A program made the position numbers and the translations under genes. Of a DNA stretch of 64,000 nucleotides, positions 9,995 to 19,470 are shown in pieces. The stretch comes from Nemertoderma westbladi. Lineage: Eukaryota; Xenacoelomorpha; Nemertodermatida; Nemertodermatidae. The notes beneath the pieces are model-generated. The model saw only the letters and a list, made by a program, of their open reading frames with translations, was not told the DNA's origin and did not search any database. Within the stretch, counting starts at the first letter, position 1, and each line of letters starts with the position of its first letter. Where the stretch lies: positions 1-64,000 of the forward strand of contig JAUCBJ010001883.1 in assembly GCA_032718475.1 (NCBI GenBank). The letters run 5' to 3'.

Positions 9995-11922
9995 TATATG
10001 AAGAGACAATAACAAATACACGAATCCTGCAATATCATACTATAGAGTCTGTGAATCAAAGCATAAATCCGACCTTCTCACCAAAACAGTAAACTCCAAG
10101 TAGGCAAACCTATTGCAGTATCGGTCTCTTATAACCGGTGAGGCAGAAAACAGTCTACGAACGGACAAACTTCGATAAAACAAAATCCCGCGCAGCGAAT
10201 CCTAAAATCGGGCTGACTCACTGACGGACTAAAGGCGCTCGTATACTTTGCCGCGGTGTGATTTATATGATGAAAAAGACGCTAGCTACAAATATAACCA
10301 GCGGGAAAATCCGCAGTGTGAACAAATTATTTTATATATTTTGAGGTGCAAATAATTCCTAAACGCGCGTGTGTTTTAATTCATAGGTCAAAATTGATTT
10401 TTATCCTTCATATACTCTCATTTACTGGGTCCGGCGTTTATTTTACAAATATTCTAATATTTTGGTAACTTGTAGGTCCAATACTTACAAATAATAAGGC
10501 TCCTTCCCCTTTCATGTATTTCCAGGACTCAAATTCAGGCATAGGGTTAATGCTACGCCCAGAATTCGGCAATTTAATTTACCAGGTCCCTAATACTAAG
10601 AAGAAATGTGTTAGTTTACTACTGTAGGCGTACGGTTACAAATAGCTATCCTGGCTCTTATCTGGAATTTTAGTCACCTAGGTAGGCTGGGTAACTTCCT
10701 ATCAGGACGTTGGCGGGGACACGGTAGGTGTTAGTATCCCTAAATAGCCTTAATTTATTTGTGCCTAGTTGTAAACTGCCCTACCGCCTGAACGGTATAA
10801 TCTCAATTCAGGGAAAACACAGCAATCCTCTCCTGGCCTACAAGTTCCAACGCAAGCAATAAACACCGTGTACTGCCGACAAGCCACCAACGCACCTATA
10901 CCTGACAATGAGTTAGGCGTACAGTTTTGCTGCACCCTACCAATGTACATGCCGGGTAATGGTGTGCCTGTGTCCTATCTGCGTACGGGTATCTCTGTCT
11001 AACTTTCCTTTTCTCCCCGTAGGAATATGAAGGGGTTCTGCGGGTTTTCCAAGAATTGGGACAATACAGTTCTTAATTTAAATTTTGGCGTACAGTGTGT
11101 CGCTACTCCTACCGTCGATCTTAGGTCTTACACTTAGGTAGCGAAGCATCGAACACTGTCTAACCTTCAGGCGATGGGCGAATAACTCGAATAGATATTG
11201 TGGGCGGTCTCCTGTTCATATTCCCCGATGTTCCCGTTCACTGCTGCAGCCCGATGTCTAGCCGGCCATCCTGTTCTTTAGGGGCGTTCACCGTGGTGAA
11301 ACATAGTAAAACAGATAGGAAAAAGGCAGATATAACAAGTATTTTTAACTTTTATTACAAAAGGATATACATAAACGTAACAAGAAACTAATAGATAACT
11401 AATAAAGATAATCTAAAGCACGAATGATTGAGATAACTAATGATAGATAGAAGTATACGATTGAGATTGATAACTAATGATCGAAATCGCACCTTTTATA
11501 GCAAATTTGTCCTGCAATCAATCGAGAAAATTCTCGATTGTTCTATGAGTTCTAATAGGTTTTTAAAGATAACTATTGGTCCAGCGAATATATAACTTGC
11601 ACGACATTGGTTATAATCTAATAACTACAGTCCCATTGGTTAATCTAGGTACAGACAAATGCAATTTAAATTGTAGCGGTCAATTTAAATGAGTTGAAAT
11701 TCTGTACAAAAAATAATTCGCACCTACAAGGATTCGAACTCAATACCTACTACATATAATTTCCAACGCTCTACCGACTGAGCTGCTGAACCACTTGAAT
11801 AATCATCGTACAAATAGATATAGTAAATACAAATGAGGACTCAATGTAATCTTTTAGCAAAGTTAATTCGAATAAAATAAAATTTTGAAAATCCACGGCA
11901 TTTATGAGAATATAATTCTATA
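9995..11922 (-). repeat. 3' LTR of the BEL/Pao element
   Basis: This copy is 1928 bp and is the full-length one. On the plus strand it begins TATATGAAGAG and ends AATTCTATA, so the termini are not the usual TG...CA. Relative to the 5' LTR it holds an additional 355 bp (about 11240-11594). A 61-codon frame at 10765-10950 is shared with the other LTR but looks fortuitous. A tRNA-like unit lies at 11720-11792. Confidence 0.88.
11720..11792 (-). ncRNA. tRNA-derived Pol III-like unit in the 3' LTR
   Basis: Read on the minus strand, 73 nt show a tRNA D-arm with A box (CAGCTCAGTCGG, GCTC/GAGC stem) and a B box (AGTTCGAATCC) at tRNA spacing. A TTTTTT tract follows about 8 nt downstream and would terminate Pol III. 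The acceptor, anticodon and T stems do not pair well, so this is not a functional tRNA. It more likely is a captured tRNA pseudogene or SINE head. Confidence 0.65.
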
Positions 11923-12769
11923 CCGCTCCATGAAAACAGGATATTATCGTGCATAAAATATACGGTTTTCACCAATACTAAATCAAATTATAGAATACTT
12001 AGGACGTACTTACATATTTACAAATTAAATCTCAACAATAATACCTTTACATAATAATTCGATACAAAATAATTACAAATTCAAACTTTACGTATTTAAG
12101 GCTTTATTAAGTAAGTACAATATAAATCTAAATTAAATTCACCAAAATAAATCTATTGCATCTCAAATATTGCATAAATTCAAACAATCACAAATACTAA
12201 TACTACTTAAATATAAAACAAATTGCATAAGTTCGGAATAATTTCAAATAATCACAAGAAAGGCTCACAAGTCTTCCGTCTGCTCTTGCCTTCTATTTAC
12301 TGCGAATACAAGTACTGCTTCTTTATAAAATATAAATTGCATAATATTCGAAACAATAAATTGCGTAAGTTTGGAATGACTACAAATATAGCACTTTTTA
12401 AATATAAATCTTTCTAAATTGCATAAGTTTAGAATAATACTGCATAAATTTAGAACAATATAAACTCCTTTTACATCTCAAATATGAAATATAAATCTTT
12501 CAAATATAAATCTTTCAAATATAAGTTCCTTCTAAATATAAAACTTTCTAAATTTCAAATTGGAACAATACAAATACATAAATTTAGAACAATATAAATT
12601 GCATAAACTTAGAATAATATAAATTGCATAAACTTAGAGCAATACAAATTTTAAACAATACAAATTACCTAAACAATTCAATTTACATAAACAATACATA
12701 AAACAAACATAAAATAAACAATTCACAAGAAAGGCTCACGAGTCTTCCGTCCACTCCTTCCTTCCCGCT
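11923..12769 (-). other. AT-rich 3' region of the BEL/Pao element
   Basis: This lies between the end of the 1241-codon ORF and the 3' LTR. It is built of short degenerate repeats (AATATAAATTGCATAA, AATATAAATCTTTC) and has no credible ORF. Two copies of the recurrent GGCTCACRAGTCTTCC motif lie at 12262-12277 and 12733-12748, each with the same ACAAGAAA flank. The purine tract expected just before the 3' LTR is weak (ATGGAGCGG on the minus strand). Confidence 0.6.
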
Positions 12770-15700
12770 TTAACGCTTAGCGGATCGAGCCCTGCCGTGT
12801 CCTCGAAAACTGCGTATCGGCGATTTAGCTCGTGATATGGGACTTGTGGGGCGAGCCACTGGTTTACTTTGGACGTTGAGAGACGGTACGACCGTTTCCT
12901 CACATATTCGTCTCTTAGTCATCCCAAATCCTCGTCCAATCCCTCGTGACCGATCTGTTGTATCTACCGCTGGTAAAACGTCTGGGAACGCACGGAAAGC
13001 GGACGACGCAGACCCAATAGAAGCTTGCGCCCCCTTTTGATCAGCTGGTATATGTCCCGATCCTCCTTGCAGTTCTCTGGGAAGCGAAACCGTATCCCGA
13101 GTAATTCGAATAGTCGGTTCGTATCCCCTTCGTTCTTCAACGTTGATAGTTTTCTTTAACTGTTGGCCCACTTTCTGGACCCGTATGATCCTACCCTGTC
13201 CGTCCTCCCGAGGGTGACGTGCAGACGGCGCGACCGGTGTAGCTGGTATGTTGGTCGCCTCTAGGACCTCCTCTTCCTCGAATACGCTCGCTCGTATACG
13301 TTTATGGTAGAACGCGGCTCGGTACGCCCATGCGACGGTTAACCAAGCTCCCTTGTTCCGCTTTTCCGTTCGGAACTGATCAAATTCACCATAGGTGATA
13401 CGATTGACTACTTTCTGGAAGTTCCATGTATTCTTATTGTCAGGGTGTATCTGTAACAAATATTCGCGCACAACTCGGAATCCGCTATCGTGAGGCAAAA
13501 TATCAACTACCTCGATGAGTTTGTCATATTGCGGCATAGCAGAGATATATCCTTCCGACATCATAGTTTGAGGATTTACCGCCCAAAATCCAAGATGCGC
13601 TCTCATCGGGAACCGTCGGCTTCTTTGCGCTGCTACATGTTCGTCAGCCAAATCTTCCCACTCATCAAATAGTTTTCGCACGAGTTTTACAGATTCGTGT
13701 TTGTAAGGTATGTCTCTTAGTTGGCATTCAGATGCTCGATGTCCCTTTATATTGCAGTAGGTACATTGAGCCATAAATCTCCAGCAAGTATAAAATGTAT
13801 GGGACCCTTGATCTCCACACCATCCACAGATTAGTTGAGTTGTAGTAATGTGCTTTCCACTGCACTTTGTCGAATGATGTCCAGCGACGCCATATTTACC
13901 ACACATCGTATTAGCAGGGTACCACACTCGCTCATATATAAGATCGCCAATGGGTCGAGCGCTTCCTCCCACACTATAATCATAATCGTCTGGATCGATA
14001 GGTTGGTATGTTTCAGAAGGTTGTATGCAAACTACAGCATCTGTTGCTTCTAATTGTCGAATCTCCGTCTGAGATTTCTTCGGGAGGTTCCTTTCAATCT
14101 CAAGAAGTTCCTCTAAAGGATCATCGATGGCTGTCCTTACTTCGAAATCATCACCTAAGTGACCGATAGGCGCACGCGTCTGCCGTGATTCGTCCGTAAG
14201 CTCCACGATACGTTCTCCTTCATAGGGTAACAATATAAACATAGATGGTCTTTCGATAAGAGATCCCGCACAGCGAAGATACACGTCTCGAAATATACTG
14301 AATCCTGCTCGAGTGAAGGCATTACACTGAGCGTCGGAATTATAGAAGGGTTCGAGAAACCGTCTAAACACATCGGTATGAATTCTCCCTTCCGCGTGGA
14401 ATGTATGATCTTCTCCGAGGCAAAGTGGATATCTTTTAAGAGTCCGAGACACAATGTCGGCGACTAAGCAAACATTCACTGATGACTCTATCGCTAAATA
14501 ATATTGTAGTAACGCTCTTGGAGGTGAAGTAATAGCCCAATATACGCATCCTCTCCATTTGAGCTGTGATTCAAACTCATTTATATCTGGAGTATCACCT
14601 TCTCCATACGTTTCGATATACTTTGTTCTTTTACTTTCCTTATAATCCCAATTAAACATCAAGTAGGAAATATATCCAGTTCCGGTTTTCTGAGTATCAT
14701 ACTCACGGAAGTATCCTTGTTCTATAGACCACAGTATAAGAGGTCGAGTGTCGATGTAAGGTGTCGGTAATCGGTCGTCACTGTCCGACATGCCGGCGAA
14801 GTCACTAATTAAGTCCTCTCTTACTCCTGATCCAATCTTTACAACAGTTTTATCTAAAATCATATTTCTCACCGTCTTTGGTAACATTCTAGCATCGATA
14901 TTGCAAGCCTGGTCCATTTTCTTTACTATATTTGTGATGAACTGGTGCTGCTTTGTAGTTCCTGGAGGTATCGGCATTCGCTTGTCGCTCCTTTGTCTAC
15001 TGAAAACGGGCAAAACTCCGTCTGCCGCTCTAATTTGTATAGTCTTGGAGGTTAGACTCTGCTGATGGCTGCCGCCCTCGTTATCATAAAACATGTAACC
15101 GTTTTCCTGAAACGATCTAAACGTCCTATTCCATTTGTCCAATAATTCTTCCGAAGGTTGCCAAATCTTCTCTATATCTTTCTCGTCCTCGAAACGAATG
15201 ACTTTACCTTGCCAGTCCGCAGCGATATCTGTATCCGACTCAAAGGTTCCTGTTCCAATCCATAAGCGAATTGTTTTGGTTAAATATCCTTTCAGGTTAC
15301 TCGGAGCTATATCAGCGCCAGCTCTATCCAGTTCCCTAAAGTCTTGAATATGAGTCGGAACATTATGCACGACCTTTTGCGTAATATGTCTACGTAAATC
15401 ATATATCTTAACCATATCGCTTAGAACAACTGCAGGAAGAAACTCTAAGTTCGAAATGATTTCCGGATGATCCACAATAGGTATTTCATACGTTGTATCT
15501 TGTCGAACTGGTATACTAATAGGGAAATTGAGTGTCGTACTCAATGGTTTCGTAGTTGAAGTACTATACGGTTGCATTTCTCTTGTCCTTTCCGGGGATG
15601 CAATCTGTAGTCTCTGAATAACGTTTTGAGCAAAGTTTATACTCTCGAAAACTTCCGGTGTCATCTCCTTAGCTGAAGTTTGATCGTGTGACGTCCAATG

Positions 15701-16493
15701 GTAAGGTAGGCTCGCGAGTCTTCCGCCCCATTCTTCCATCTCACCTTTCTCGAAAGCCTTGTAGGCTCTGTATAGGCTAAGAGCTTCTTTCTTTTCGCGG
15801 GTTGACTGAGTCGCCTCGTCCAGCGTAAGTTCGAATACATCGGGTTCAACAACCTTAGGTGGGTAAACGACAATTTCTCCCGCCTTTGGTCCAGTCATGG
15901 CGAATGAATGATATGGATTCGATAAAGGATACCCTCCTTCCTGGTAGCGTAGTTGTTGATGGTTCGAACACCTCGCCAATATCGGTTCGGGATTTTCCTT
16001 ATTCAAACGCATCGGAATCGCATTTCGTTGTTCGCGCATACAAGATCCGCATTGATAATAAAGTTTATAAACTGAAAATGCTTCCTTAGTTTCTCTATCG
16101 TCCCCTCGAGTTCGTCTGTAAAGAAGCATTCCATCAAATTCATCTCGTACCGCAGGCATAGTTTCGTGCGCCTTCAGGTATTGCATGGTATGATACAAAC
16201 GACTAATTTCAGTATCGGGGTCTTCGCTAATGTCTCCCGTATCACACAAAGCGTCGTACGGGTAAAGTTCATTGAAGGTTTTGCGCAAACTTTCGATTCT
16301 TTCATTTAACGCGTTTTGCCTTCTCTTTATTACATTCGAGTCATATTTCGTTCTCACGAGTTTCGCTGTACTTTCTGATAAATCCTTTATTCCAAATATA
16401 GTGTAATCCTTAGCTCCAAATCGTTCGAATGGCGCTGCTTCTTCCTCTTGGATATCATATCCCCATCTCGGCTCTCCTTGTATCCCCTTCGCC
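12770..16493 (-). CDS. 1241-codon BEL/Pao accessory ORF with zinc knuckles
   Basis: An intact ORF runs from ATG 16495-16493 to a stop at 12770. I recognise no catalytic domain. Residues about 860-925 hold three zinc-knuckle-like motifs in tandem. The third is canonical, CTYCNIKGHRASEC (CX2CX4HX4C). The second is CGWCGDQGSHTFYTC (one residue longer). The first has Tyr in place of the second Cys (CGKYGVAGHHSTKC). The C-terminal 80 residues are Arg/Ser/Pro-rich and basic, and an Asp/Glu-rich stretch precedes the knuckles. No signal peptide or transmembrane segment is seen, so it is not an evident Env despite lying downstream of integrase. A nucleic-acid-binding, Gag-like or replication-accessory role is inference. 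It stays open although Pol is shifted three times. Confidence 0.75.
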
Positions 16494-17153
16494 ATTATTA
16501 GAGGTATGGTTACATAATCATACTACTAGAGGGAATACAACAGAGTTTATTGTTAGTTGTGAGGAGATGCGAGAGTTTTCGTCTGCCCTTTTGGCTCGAC
16601 AACGCTCTAACCTCCTACCCATAGCCTAAGATCTAAGGTTTCTTTAGTGACACACTGTCTTATCTAAAATTTTTGCCGAAATAAAAACGAATTTGGGCTA
16701 AACTGGCTGTGAGTCTAAAATACTCACTTTTTGATCCCAAACTATTATCAGAAAATAAGCAATCAAGAGTTAGTAATAAATATAGGGAAGTCTATTATTC
16801 GACGTAACTTATTGAAACAAGACCGTGTAAAATTTAATTAAATTTTTAAGAAAGGCTCGCGAGTCTTCCTTTCTTGTTTCTCTAATTTTAAGTTCCACCC
16901 GACTGTACCCTGAAATCTATTCACTGGAGAAAATTTTAAAAATTTTTCAAATCCAAATGGATTGTCTAAAATTTCGAAAATGTCTCAATATTGTGAGTTC
17001 CAAGTAGAATTCCATTTCTTATACCTACAAATCCCGCTCCTATGTGACACATAAGGGTACTACCCTCAATGTTCACATATAAAGACAATGGAATTCTACC
17101 GCTGTCTTTACTACAGTGTACAGGTATGTGGAAATCTATTTGTAAACTCCTTA
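16494..17153 (-). other. Leader between integrase and the 1241-codon ORF
   Basis: This is a non-coding gap of 660 bp. A pyrimidine tract ending in AG (TTGTATTCCCTCTAG on the minus strand, boundary near 16526) lies about 30 nt before the ATG and would fit a 3' splice site for a subgenomic mRNA. One exact copy of the 16-bp motif is at 16854-16869. Both roles are inference. Confidence 0.5.
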
Positions 17154-18005
17154 CTATTTACTAATATTAGTTGGAGATTTGTAATCTCCAGACTCGTTTC
17201 GCGTCTCTTCAAGAAGTACGAGACGTTGTGTCGGTCTGTCTACTGTACGACTGTCAATTGTCCGTACAGTCACAGTTCTTGTCACACCATCCATAGATGG
17301 ATGTGTGTCTAAAATTACACCTGTTATCCAGAAGCGTCTTTTTAGATTCACTTCCGCCAACAGCACATGATCTCCCGCTCTTAAAGCGCGAGTTTTGTTG
17401 TACCAGGTTGTTCTGGCAGAAATAGAGGGCAAATAATGGTTTTGCCATATTTCCCAGAATTTGTTAGCTAGTAGTTGCGTGATTTTCCACGCTTTTCTAC
17501 CGTAGCTATCGCCTTCTATTGGAATAGAAATAGGCGTCAAAGTAGTCGGTGCCTGCATAAGCAGGTGTGCCGGTGTCAAAGCAAATTGGGATTGTTTGTC
17601 ATCGGGTACTAATACTATTGGTCTAGTATTTAGTATTGCCTCGATTTCAACAAACAATGTTGTCAGTTGGTCGTCTGTCAATATGTGGTTTACTGGAATT
17701 ACTTTTGCCATGGCTGTTTTTATAGATCTAATCAATCTCTCCCAGACTCCGCCTCTCCATGGACTGTCTGGAGGATTAAACTTCCAAACAATCTTGTAAG
17801 GACGTAGTTCGTTTGAGATTTGATCATGATCTAAATTCTTAAAGGCTCTAGCAATTTCATTTCGAGCACCAACAAAGTTTGTACCTTGGTCTGAGTACGA
17901 GCATTTCACTAGTCCGCGTCTAGCGATAAATCGCCTTAATGCTAGTATAAAGGCATTGGTGGAAAGATCCATCACACGTTCGATATGAACTGCCCTACTG
18001 GACAT
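17154..18005 (-). CDS. BEL/Pao integrase core and DUF5641-like C-terminus
   Basis: The 283 codons hold the second and third catalytic residues of the DDE integrase: Asp in SYSDQGTNF (about residue 40) and Glu in GGVWERLIRSIK (about residue 88). A basic, beta-rich tail follows (HVLLAEVNLKRRFW...WITGVILD-type segment), as in the DUF5641 module of BEL/Pao elements. The annotated ATG is internal to the domain; the homologous frame extends upstream through an IFTCM segment. The preceding ORF ends in an adjoining frame, so the natural protein must cross a +1 shift at about 18020. It would integrate the cDNA in the nucleus. Confidence 0.8.
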   Translation of the reverse strand: MSSRAVHIERVMDLSTNAFILALRRFIARRGLVKCSYSDQGTNFVGARNEIARAFKNLDHDQISNELRPYKIVWKFNPPDSPWRGGVWERLIRSIKTAMAKVIPVNHILTDDQLTTLFVEIEAILNTRPIVLVPDDKQSQFALTPAHLLMQAPTTLTPISIPIEGDSYGRKAWKITQLLANKFWEIWQNHYLPSISARTTWYNKTRALRAGDHVLLAEVNLKRRFWITGVILDTHPSMDGVTRTVTVRTIDSRTVDRPTQRLVLLEETRNESGDYKSPTNISK

Positions 18006-19335
18006 GCATGTGAAAATCAGTCCCGTTTACTAGTATACGTCCACGTTTCGTATGTATGGGACCAAAGCAGTCAATTCCAGTCTCTGTGAAAGGTGGTCTG
18101 AATGCCTGTAGTCGTGCTTGTGGAAGTTCACTCATTTCTTGGGTACTTATTCTAGAATGTACCTTTTTACAAATAATACACATACGTGTCACTGAACTTA
18201 ACGCTTTACTGGGTCTAATTAATACAAATCTTGTACGTAAATATGAAAGACAGTGGTGTCTTCCAGCGTGTTTCAGATGTAAATGTGCGTCCAGTATCAT
18301 TGCACGTTGTAATTCGTGATGCTGCGGTATTATTATTGGGTACCTAAAGTTTGTGTTAAAGTCAATGTTTTGAAGCCGAGATTTATGACAAATTAAGCCA
18401 TTATGAATAATCGGACTCCAACTCAGTATTGGTGATGACTTGATTGGTTGACCTTGACTTATAGATGTGAATTCGCGCGCGAAATATCGCAATTGATAAT
18501 GCCGAATTAATTTAATTTCACATCTGTCAATCTCAGTCAATGTGAGTCGACGTGTAAAGTCGCGTTTGCCTTTAACGTATTGTACAAAACGTACAATCCA
18601 CGCTAATTTTCGGCACGCGTTGGTCCAAGAATCTGTTAGGTTTACAATACGGTCGACGTAAGTATTTGTGACGTCATCAGGTAAGTCAATGGAGAATTTG
18701 GAAGGTTTTGATTTACTAGATGGGCCCACGAGTCCGCCGGTAGGTATTCCCTTGTTGACTGTTGATCCGTCCGGGTCTACAAGTAATTTGTCCTTCTTTG
18801 TTTTCTTACCTTGATTGTCAGTACTTTGTAAGTCGATCGTTAATGGTGGTTTGAACTCTATGGGATCACTGGGTTTCGGTAAACTTATTTTTCTGCCGAT
18901 ATTAATCCCAGGTCTCACCGTAGGTTGTAAGGTTGGTATGTCTCTTGAGCGTAAAGTAACACCTGTATTTACATTTGCGTAGGTACTACCCACATCTGTA
19001 ATACATGAGGTTTCACTGTGCTTATGGTTACTCAAGAGTGTTAAGTTTGGTAGTTTGTCATTAGAAGGCCGCTCCAATAGAGAAACTGCGGCTTTACTAT
19101 TAGTCAACACATTACTAATGTCTGGTGGAACATTTTGTGACATGTCTGGTAAAATGTTTCGCGGAACATCCGGCGAAATATCTAGTGACATGTTTGGCAA
19201 AACGTCTGGTTGACCGTCTAGTAACGCGTCTGGTTGTTTGTCATTAGAAGGCCGCTCCAATAGAGAAACTGCGGCTTTACTATTTGTCAATATGTTACTA
19301 GTGTCTGGTAGAACATTTTGTGATATGTCTGGCAA
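17995..19335 (-). CDS. BEL/Pao Pol middle part: linker and integrase N-terminus
   Basis: The first about 200 residues are a low-complexity linker with PDISPD-like repeats and a duplicated segment containing KAAVSLLERPSNDK. The C-terminal half has the integrase zinc-binding region (HLKHAGRHHCLSYLR then CIICKKVHS) and the first catalytic Asp in ETGIDCFGPIHTK. It overlaps the previous ORF by 38 nt and the next by 11 nt, each in the +1 frame. The start codon is not ATG and it is probably never translated alone. Confidence 0.75.
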   Translation of the reverse strand: MPDISQNVLPDTSNILTNSKAAVSLLERPSNDKQPDALLDGQPDVLPNMSLDISPDVPRNILPDMSQNVPPDISNVLTNSKAAVSLLERPSNDKLPNLTLLSNHKHSETSCITDVGSTYANVNTGVTLRSRDIPTLQPTVRPGINIGRKISLPKPSDPIEFKPPLTIDLQSTDNQGKKTKKDKLLVDPDGSTVNKGIPTGGLVGPSSKSKPSKFSIDLPDDVTNTYVDRIVNLTDSWTNACRKLAWIVRFVQYVKGKRDFTRRLTLTEIDRCEIKLIRHYQLRYFAREFTSISQGQPIKSSPILSWSPIIHNGLICHKSRLQNIDFNTNFRYPIIIPQHHELQRAMILDAHLHLKHAGRHHCLSYLRTRFVLIRPSKALSSVTRMCIICKKVHSRISTQEMSELPQARLQAFRPPFTETGIDCFGPIHTKRGRILVNGTDFHMHVQ

Positions 19336-19470
19336 AATGTCTGGTTGGCTTGTCTAGTAACGTGTCTGGTTGACCATCTGGCGATACGTCTGGTAACATG
19401 TCTGGTTGACCGTCTGGCGATACGTCTGGTAACATATCTGGTTGACCGTCTGGCGATACGTCTGGTTGAG
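19040..19470 (-). repeat. Repeats in the RNase H-integrase linker
   Basis: A segment of about 70 bp is present at 19057-19125 and again at 19236-19305, 179 bp apart. Next to it, about 19370-19470, are 36-bp tandem units encoding QPDMLPDVSPDG. The frame break between the two Pol ORFs falls inside these repeats (about 19345-19350), where one unit is one base longer than its neighbours. Confidence 0.8.

Noticed and set aside
10765-10950. 61-codon ORF also present at 27556-27741
   Set aside because: It recurs because it lies in the two LTR copies, and it has no domain or initiation context.
11720-11792. A functional tRNA gene
   Set aside because: The D-arm and B box are good, but acceptor, anticodon and T stems do not pair, so only a tRNA-derived unit is claimed.
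12770-16495. An envelope glycoprotein (env) gene
   Set aside because: The position fits, but there is no signal peptide, no fusion-peptide-like or transmembrane segment, and the motifs are zinc knuckles.
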